Position numbers and translations under genes: made by a program. Source: CAZAPV01 sp964487195 (lineage in GTDB: Bacteria; Patescibacteriota; Patescibacteriia; SG8-24). From it: DNA of 9,889 bases. Where the stretch lies: positions 1-9,889 of the forward strand of contig CAZAPV010000034.1 of assembly GCA_964487195.1 (NCBI GenBank). The letters are read 5' to 3'. Shown one piece after another: positions 5,071 to 9,889 of this stretch (the stretch's first letter is position 1; each line of letters opens with the position of its first letter). The notes beneath the pieces are model-generated. The model did not search any database and had not been told where the DNA came from. It saw only the letters and a program-made list of their open reading frames with translations.

Positions 5071-6033
5071 ATGCCGATCAGTTTCGTCTGCGAACCGCGC
5101 AAAACGGTCGAGCGCGACCGCTTTTTCCGCGAGTTCCCGCCCTATAGTATCGCGATCGACGGCTACTGCAAGGGGGCGCCCGGCTGGAGCAGGGACGGCC
5201 TCCGGCTGAACATCAATCACCACGAGGACGTCGACCGCGTCGCCACCCGTTCGAGCTGCGCGCAGGCGTACGCGCTCGTGAAGCTCGGCCTGTACGATAC
5301 GTTCTCGATCAACGGGCACAAGGTCGCGAAGGGATATATCAACGACTGCGACCAGGACGTGCAGCTCGCCACGTACGTGCTGAAGCATCCGACCGACGTC
5401 GACACCCGTCCGCGGCTGAAGCACATGGTGCAGCTCGAAGACGTGATGGACATGGCTGCCGGCTTGTATCCGGTGAAGCGGCGGTGGCATCTGCTGAAGA
5501 AATTGTTGTGGGTGAGCGAGCCGTACACGGATGCGCGCGCGAACGGCGCGATCGGTTCGATGGACGCGGACGGGATGATGGCGATCATCGACGAGTCGCA
5601 TCGCCGGATCCGCGCCACGCTGTTCGGGCGCGGCGAGGAGATCGAACCGGACACCCGATTCGACGTGCTGCGCGAATTTCCGCAATGGTCGTTCATCCGC
5701 GAAGTCGGCGCGCACGCCCGGCTCGGGATCGCGCAAAAGAAGATCAAGGCGTTCGTCTCGCTCGTTTCGTGCGACGGACCGCGCTGCCGCGTCGTCATCA
5801 TGCGGCGGTCGCGGGCGATCCGCTGGTTTCCGCTTCCGCGGATTCGCAGCCGGCTGAATCGGGAAGAGGGGATCGCCGCGCGCTCCACGGATTCGTGGGG
5901 AGGGAATTGCGACAACGTGATCGCCTCGCCGCGCGCAAAAGGGACGGCGATTCCGCAGGAACGGATCCTCGAAATCGTCCAGGAAGAATGCGAGCGCGAA
6001 CGGCATCGTATGCGCCGCGAAGCCGGTCTCTGA
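5071..6033 (+). CDS. Uncharacterised 320-aa protein with NHHED and NDCDxD motifs
   Basis: Start at 5071 is fixed by AAAGGAG about 7 bases upstream; the frame is open far to the left, but that part is antisense to hsp20. No signal peptide or membrane segment, so cytosolic. Blocks that look like an active site are AIDGYCKGAPGW (28-39), LNINHHEDVDR (47-57), GYINDCDQDV (88-97) and LEDVMDMAAG (122-131). The segment WSFIREVGAHARLGI (206-220) and the C-terminal WGGNCDNVIASPR (276-288) follow. His- and Asp-rich motifs at the ends of hydrophobic strands recall metal-dependent phosphoesterases of the DHH type, where a DHH sits at an equivalent strand end, but the classical DHH motifs are not present, so this is only a suggestion. 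I believe similar uncharacterised proteins exist in other bacteria, but cannot verify this here. Single-gene unit, divergent from hsp20 and closed by a strong terminator. Confidence 0.85.
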   Translation: MPISFVCEPRKTVERDRFFREFPPYSIAIDGYCKGAPGWSRDGLRLNINHHEDVDRVATRSSCAQAYALVKLGLYDTFSINGHKVAKGYINDCDQDVQLATYVLKHPTDVDTRPRLKHMVQLEDVMDMAAGLYPVKRRWHLLKKLLWVSEPYTDARANGAIGSMDADGMMAIIDESHRRIRATLFGRGEEIEPDTRFDVLREFPQWSFIREVGAHARLGIAQKKIKAFVSLVSCDGPRCRVVIMRRSRAIRWFPLPRIRSRLNREEGIAARSTDSWGGNCDNVIASPRAKGTAIPQERILEIVQEECERERHRMRREAGL

Positions 6034-6064
6034 AGACCTCGACACTACGGTCGGGGTCTTTTTT
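6033..6064 (+). terminator. Intrinsic terminator of the 320-aa gene
   Basis: Stem of 11 bp with one G-U pair (6033-6043 AAGACCTCGAC with 6050-6060 GTCGGGGTCTT), loop ACTACG, and Ts 6059-6064. The left arm starts at the last base of the stop codon, and the tail runs into the next gene's promoter. Confidence 0.92.
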
Positions 6065-6067
6065 CTT

Positions 6068-6076
6068 TGCTATACT
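6068..6076 (+). promoter_or_regulatory. Extended -10 promoter of the histidine kinase
   Basis: TGC-TATACT at 6068-6076; the place of the -35 (about 6048-6053) falls inside the upstream terminator stem and has no match to TTGACA. Transcription should start at about 6083-6084, that is at the ATG itself. Confidence 0.65.
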
Positions 6077-6083
6077 TATATAT

Positions 6084-7574
6084 ATGAAGCGCCTCGTGCT
6101 TATCAGGACGCTCCGCGGCCGCCTCGCGCTCGTGCTCGCATTCGCCGTCCTTCCGCTTCTCGCGGTCGCGTTCGCCGCCGCAGCGCGCCCGAATACGGAG
6201 GCGCCGGAGTACCTCATCGCCGCGCTCCTCATGTTCGTCGCCGTCTGGGCGGCGTGGACCGCGGGCGATTTCCTGATCCTCCAACGCGTCCGAAAACTCG
6301 CGGACGTCATGCGCCACGTGGCGGGCGGGGAACTGGATGCACGCGCGAAGTTGCCCGCCGGTCTCGGCGAACTCGACGATCTCGCGGACCTGTTCAACGT
6401 CATGGCCGCGAAATTGCAGAACGCGTACGACACCACCGAACAGAAAGTGAAAACGCGCACCGTCGAACTGGAGTTCACCAAAGGGCTGACCGATCTCGAA
6501 AAGGCGCGCGACGAAGCGCTGCTCGAGAGCATCGGCGACGGCGTCGTCGCGACCGATCGCGACGGCAAGATCATCTTCATGAACCGCGAAGCCGAGAACG
6601 CGCTCGGCTGGACCGCGAAAGAGGCGATCGGCAATTCGGTCTACGCGCTGTTCCGGCTGCAGGACGACAGCGGCGCGCTCGTCCCCGTGGAGCGTCGTCC
6701 GGACCACATCGCGGTGACGGACGGCAAGAAAGCGTCCGGTCCCGGGATCGCCAAACCGTTCTCATTCGTACGACGCGACAAGACGACGTTCCCCGCGAGC
6801 ATCACCGTCACCCCGATCTTCCTGAACGGCGAAATCATCGGCGCAATCGACGTGTTCCGCGACGTCACCGACGAAGTGGAGTTCGACCGCCGGAAATCGG
6901 AGTTCATCTCCATCGCGTCGCATCAGCTCCGTTCGCCGCTCACCGGCATCAAACTGCTCGCCGACATGCTGCGCAAGGGCGACTTCGGGCAGCTTACGCC
7001 CGAGCAGGAAGAGAAGATGGGGCAGCTGTTCGACGCGAACGAGCGGCTGATCGCGCTCGTGAACGAACTGCTCGACGTCTCGAAGATCGAGTCCGGACTC
7101 ACCAAGCTGGCGCCGGTGGAAACCGACATCCGCGCGCTCATCGCGGTCGTCATCGCCGATTCGACGGCGTTGTTCATCGCGAAAGACCAAAAAATCGCGT
7201 ATGAGGAAAAGAAATTGCCGTCCATGGTCGTCGATCCGCTGCTGATCCGCGCAGTGCTCGCCAATCTTCTTTCGAATGCGAGCAAGTACTCGCCAGCGAA
7301 GTCGACCGTGACGCTCGGCGCGGAGCCGCGCGATGCGGACATCCTGTTTTCCGTCGCCGACCGGGGGATCGGGATTCCGAAATCCGAGCAGAGCCAGCTG
7401 TTCAAAAAATTTTTCCGCGCGGAAAACGCGATCAGAAGCGTCGTGGGCGGCACCGGACTCGGGTTGTACGTCTGCAAATCGATCGTCGAACTTTCCGGCG
7501 GGACGATCTGGTTCGAATCCGTGGAGAATCAGGGGACGACGTTCTTTTTCACGCTGCCATACGTAAAAAAGTGA
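6084..7574 (+). CDS. PAS-domain sensor histidine kinase (HisKA/HATPase)
   Basis: 496-aa membrane sensor kinase that autophosphorylates on histidine and passes the phosphate to a response regulator. Two membrane segments lie at about 12-34 and 43-65 with almost no loop between, so sensing is probably cytoplasmic or in the membrane. Next come a HAMP-like region (about 66-118), a charged coiled coil (about 119-148), and a PAS domain (about 145-265; SIGDGVVATDRDGKIIFMN at its start, ending FRDVTDEVEF). The phosphoacceptor is H280 in ASHQLRSPLTGIK, where the common ELRTP is replaced by QLRSP. ATP-site boxes are NLLSNASKYSP (N box, N398), DRGIGIP (G1, D426), FKKFFR (F box) and GGTGLGL (G2, 455-461); all are intact, so it should be active. 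The start at 6084 follows from the promoter; there is no Shine-Dalgarno site. No response regulator gene is beside it (orphan), and no clear terminator follows. Confidence 0.94.
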   Translation: MKRLVLIRTLRGRLALVLAFAVLPLLAVAFAAAARPNTEAPEYLIAALLMFVAVWAAWTAGDFLILQRVRKLADVMRHVAGGELDARAKLPAGLGELDDLADLFNVMAAKLQNAYDTTEQKVKTRTVELEFTKGLTDLEKARDEALLESIGDGVVATDRDGKIIFMNREAENALGWTAKEAIGNSVYALFRLQDDSGALVPVERRPDHIAVTDGKKASGPGIAKPFSFVRRDKTTFPASITVTPIFLNGEIIGAIDVFRDVTDEVEFDRRKSEFISIASHQLRSPLTGIKLLADMLRKGDFGQLTPEQEEKMGQLFDANERLIALVNELLDVSKIESGLTKLAPVETDIRALIAVVIADSTALFIAKDQKIAYEEKKLPSMVVDPLLIRAVLANLLSNASKYSPAKSTVTLGAEPRDADILFSVADRGIGIPKSEQSQLFKKFFRAENAIRSVVGGTGLGLYVCKSIVELSGGTIWFESVENQGTTFFFTLPYVKK

Positions 7575-7585
7575 GCGCGGCGCAC

Positions 7586-7614
7586 TTGTGGAGGGATCGA
7601 TTTTTTGCTATAAT
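7586..7614 (+). promoter_or_regulatory. Promoter of the secreted repeat protein
   Basis: TTGTGG (7586-7591), 17-bp spacer ending in TGC, and a perfect -10 TATAAT (7609-7614). The start of transcription should fall near 7621, leaving a leader of about 5 bases before the ATG at 7626. Confidence 0.8.
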
Positions 7615-7625
7615 GAACTAGATTT

Positions 7626-9889
7626 ATGCACATTCGCAAACCGCGCCCCTCTTCACGATTCAGACTCGCCGCTCTCATGGTCGAGTCCATTTTCTTGCTC
7701 TCTTCCGCGGCCCCGTTTGCGAACGCCGCGGAGCTGAACGCCTACCGCTGGAGGAACGATGACGGCTCGGAAACGACCGCCACCTTCAAAGAGGCGGAGA
7801 ACACCGCAATCACGGACGTCGTGAAGAATGACGCGATGCGCCTCCGGTTCGGCGCCGCGAACGCCGGTGACGAACGCGAACTGCGCGAGGCGGCCTCGAT
7901 CGCGCTTGGGGAAGAGAATGTGCCGAACAGCGCCGTCATCGACCCTGACGCCGGCTTCGCGTATTTCGGAACGAATAACAGTCCTGCGAGGATCGCCAAG
8001 ATCCGATTATCGGATTTCACCGAAGTCGCAACGATTACGCTCGCGACCGGAGAGGCCAATCTTTCGAGCGCCGCCATCGATACGACGAACGGCTTCGCCT
8101 ACTTCGGTACGCACACCGCTCCCGGTATAGTGGTTAAAATCGACCTCGCGACATTTAAAGAAGTCGACTCGAAAATCCTCGGCGCCGGCGAAGATTATCT
8201 TGATTCGTCCGTCATCGATATCACGGGCGGTTTCGCATACTTCGGTACGGACACTGCCCCCGGCAAAATTATAAGAATCGACCTCACCGACTTCACCGAA
8301 GACAGCGTGATCGACCTCGCGAGCGGGGAAGACAGGCCGATCTCCGCCGTCATCGACACCGCGAACAGCTTCGCCTACTTCGGCACGAACACCTTCCCCG
8401 GCAAAGTGATAAGAATCGATCTCACCGGCTTCACCGAAGACAGCGTGCTTACCCTTCCGGGCGGAGAAAACGATCTGCTTTCCGCCGTCATCGACACCGC
8501 GAACGGTTTCGCCTACTTCGGCACCAACTCTGGCAAAGTGATCAAAATCAATCTCGCTACGTTCACCGAAGATGGGGATTCGCCGCTCGTACTCACCATC
8601 ACGGGCACCGAACTGCGTTCCGCCGCCATCGATGCCGCCAACGGATTCGCGTATTTTGGAACGTATGATACTCCCGGCAAGATTTACAAAATCCGACTCT
8701 CGGATTTCACCGAAGTCGCAACGATTACGCTCGGCGGCGGAGAAAATACCCTGCAGAGCGCCGTGATCGATGCAGGCGCCGGCTTAGCGTATTTCGGCAC
8801 GCAAACCGCCCCGGGCAAGATCGCAAAAATCAACATCAATTCTCCCGAATTCGTCGAAGTTGGGTCCGCACTCACGCTCGGCAGCGCAGAGCAAAATCTG
8901 TATTCGGCCGTCATCGATGCTAACGCCGGCTTCGCGTACTTCGGTTTGAATACCGCTCCCGGCAAGGTGATCAAAGTCGATCTTTCAACGTTTACCGAGG
9001 TCGCTTCGATCACGCTCCCGACCGGCGAGAACTCCCTGACGAGCGCCGTGATCGACCCCGACGCCGGCTTCGCGTATTTCAGTACATACGGATCCCCCTC
9101 CACTATCATCAAAATCGACCTCGCCACCTTCACCGAGGCCGGCGATTCGCCGCTCGTGCTCGGCAGCGGAGAGAACAATCTTACGAGCGCCGTCATCGAC
9201 ACCACGAACGGTTTCGCCTACTTCGGTACCGGCGCCACGGTCAGTCCAGCGCAAATCATCAAAATCAATCTCACGACGTTCACCGAAGACGTCGATTCGC
9301 CGCTCACCATCGGCAGCGGGGAGACCGACCTTGAGGCCGCCGTCATCGACGCCGCAAATGGCTTCGCATACTTCAGTACATATCAATCTCCAAGCAAAAT
9401 CGTCAAAATCGATCTCTCCGATTTCACCGAAGACGAAGCCTCGCCGCTCACGCTCGGCAGCGGGGAGGAGTACGTTATTTCAGGCGTCATCGACCCCGAC
9501 GCAGGCTTCGCGTATTTCGGCGCGTTCAGCGTCCCCGGCATGATCGCAAAAATCGATCTTTCCACCTTCACCGAAGATGGGGATTCGCCGCTTGCCCTCG
9601 GCAGCGGGGAAACCGGTTTACATTCAGCCACCATCGACACCGCTGCCGGCTTCGCGTATTTCGGCACAGGGACGTCCCCCGGCAAGATCGCAAAAATAAA
9701 ACTTTCCGATTTTACTGAAGCCGCCGGTTCGCCGCTCGTTTTTGACAGCGGTGAGAACGGGACGCGGACGGCGATTATCGACCCCGTCGCCGACTTCGCT
9801 TACTTCAGTACGAACGAAGTGCTTTCGCAAATCGTCAAAATCGACATCGGCCCGATCCACCCTTCCTTCAAACTCGAATACGGCGTCAA
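7626..9889 (+). CDS. Secreted surface protein with 14 beta-propeller-like repeats (3' end cut by window)
   Basis: The frame is open from 7626 to the window edge (at least 754 codons). Residues 1-34 form a signal peptide: basic MHIRKPRPSSRFR, hydrophobic core, and an ANA-A cleavage site after about A34. The mature protein begins with NAYRWRNDDGSETTATF (38-54), a module I associate with large extracellular proteins. Residues about 86-101 (ELREAASIALGEENVP) look like the second half of a repeat. Fourteen repeats of about 47 residues follow from residue 102, consensus SAVIDxxxGFAYFGTxTxPGKIxKIDLxxFTExxxxxLxxGExxL. The last one loses its second half and passes into another sequence (IDIGPIHPSFKLEYG). 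Each repeat alternates short strands, as in YVTN/YncE-like propeller blades, so a beta-propeller binding surface outside the cell is likely. Ligand and cell-wall anchor are unknown; any sorting signal lies beyond the window. No Shine-Dalgarno site: near-leaderless. Confidence 0.88.
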   Translation, partial: MHIRKPRPSSRFRLAALMVESIFLLSSAAPFANAAELNAYRWRNDDGSETTATFKEAENTAITDVVKNDAMRLRFGAANAGDERELREAASIALGEENVPNSAVIDPDAGFAYFGTNNSPARIAKIRLSDFTEVATITLATGEANLSSAAIDTTNGFAYFGTHTAPGIVVKIDLATFKEVDSKILGAGEDYLDSSVIDITGGFAYFGTDTAPGKIIRIDLTDFTEDSVIDLASGEDRPISAVIDTANSFAYFGTNTFPGKVIRIDLTGFTEDSVLTLPGGENDLLSAVIDTANGFAYFGTNSGKVIKINLATFTEDGDSPLVLTITGTELRSAAIDAANGFAYFGTYDTPGKIYKIRLSDFTEVATITLGGGENTLQSAVIDAGAGLAYFGTQTAPGKIAKININSPEFVEVGSALTLGSAEQNLYSAVIDANAGFAYFGLNTAPGKVIKVDLSTFTEVASITLPTGENSLTSAVIDPDAGFAYFSTYGSPSTIIKIDLATFTEAGDSPLVLGSGENNLTSAVIDTTNGFAYFGTGATVSPAQIIKINLTTFTEDVDSPLTIGSGETDLEAAVIDAANGFAYFSTYQSPSKIVKIDLSDFTEDEASPLTLGSGEEYVISGVIDPDAGFAYFGAFSVPGMIAKIDLSTFTEDGDSPLALGSGETGLHSATIDTAAGFAYFGTGTSPGKIAKIKLSDFTEAAGSPLVFDSGENGTRTAIIDPVADFAYFSTNEVLSQIVKIDIGPIHPSFKLEYGV
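7929..9887 (+). repeat. Fourteen in-frame tandem repeats of 138-150 bp
   Basis: Repeat starts: 7929, 8067, 8205, 8343, 8481, 8619, 8757, 8904, 9042, 9186, 9336, 9480, 9624 and 9768. Lengths are 46 codons for repeats 1-6 and 8, 49 for repeat 7, and 48-50 for repeats 9-13; repeat 14 is incomplete. Each starts with a variant of S-A-V-I-D followed by GFAYF. Two subtypes occur: a short blade (EVASITL type, early repeats) and a longer one with SPL (repeats 5 and 9-13). The variation lies in the loop between the last two strands. The repeats are coding and not a CRISPR or satellite. Confidence 0.92.

Noticed and set aside
5002..6045. Leftward frame of 347 codons opposite the 320-aa gene
   Set aside because: Arg-rich, without ribosome site, and antisense to a gene that has a good Shine-Dalgarno site, promoter and terminator.
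6254..7204. Rightward frame of 316 codons inside the histidine kinase
   Set aside because: Out-of-frame shadow, extremely Arg-rich; the kinase frame has all conserved boxes.
8684..9205. Leftward frame with its own periodic sequence in the repeat array
   Set aside because: The periodicity just mirrors the coding repeats on the other strand; the plus frame has a signal peptide and promoter.
7929..9887. CRISPR array or non-coding satellite
   Set aside because: Period of 138-150 bp is in frame, divergence follows codon third positions, and the units encode a conserved protein motif.

Overview
The window is GC-rich (roughly 60 % or more), densely packed bacterial DNA with short intergenic gaps, tight intrinsic terminators and sigma70-type promoters. 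Several promoters carry an extended -10 of the form TGCTATAMT. Two and probably three of the rightward/leftward genes start within about 0-8 bases of the predicted transcription start, with no Shine-Dalgarno sequence. This, together with a VanW-type surface protein and a large 'YRWRND' repeat protein, fits a Patescibacteria/CPR-like genome. That assignment is an inference: the window contains no phylogenetic marker strong enough to prove it.

Layout. (1) The 3' end of a clpP protease gene (+), converging through a shared bidirectional terminator on a CDF-family divalent-cation transporter (-). (2) A leftward unit, 2450 down to 1444: a perfect -35 promoter, an 87-nt tRNA-like RNA gene with encoded CCA, then two small uncharacterised proteins (101 and 149 aa) and a strong terminator. 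(3) Back-to-back with that promoter, a second perfect -35 promoter drives a rightward, roughly 135-nt structured non-coding RNA. It has a 20-bp basal helix, a cUUCGg-capped arm and two mutually exclusive hairpins, and its U-tract contains the stop codon of the converging gene. (4) A leftward two-gene operon: a small heat-shock protein (Hsp20) followed, with a one-base TGATG overlap, by a 640-aa membrane-anchored VanW-domain protein. (5) Divergent from hsp20, a 320-aa uncharacterised protein with conserved-looking NHHED and NDCDxD motifs, ending in a strong terminator. (6) An apparently leaderless PAS/HisKA/HATPase sensor histidine kinase with no adjacent response regulator. (7) A secreted protein, open at the right edge, with a signal peptide, a YRWRND module and 14 repeats of about 47 residues. 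Its half-repeats at each end suggest Velcro-closed beta-propellers (14 blades, possibly 2 x 7).

Common themes are the cell envelope (VanW protein, sensor kinase, secreted propeller protein, cation transporter) and protein quality control (ClpP, Hsp20). The two items I consider most worth follow-up are the two RNAs that share the 2395-2510 divergent promoter region, and the propeller architecture of the last gene.
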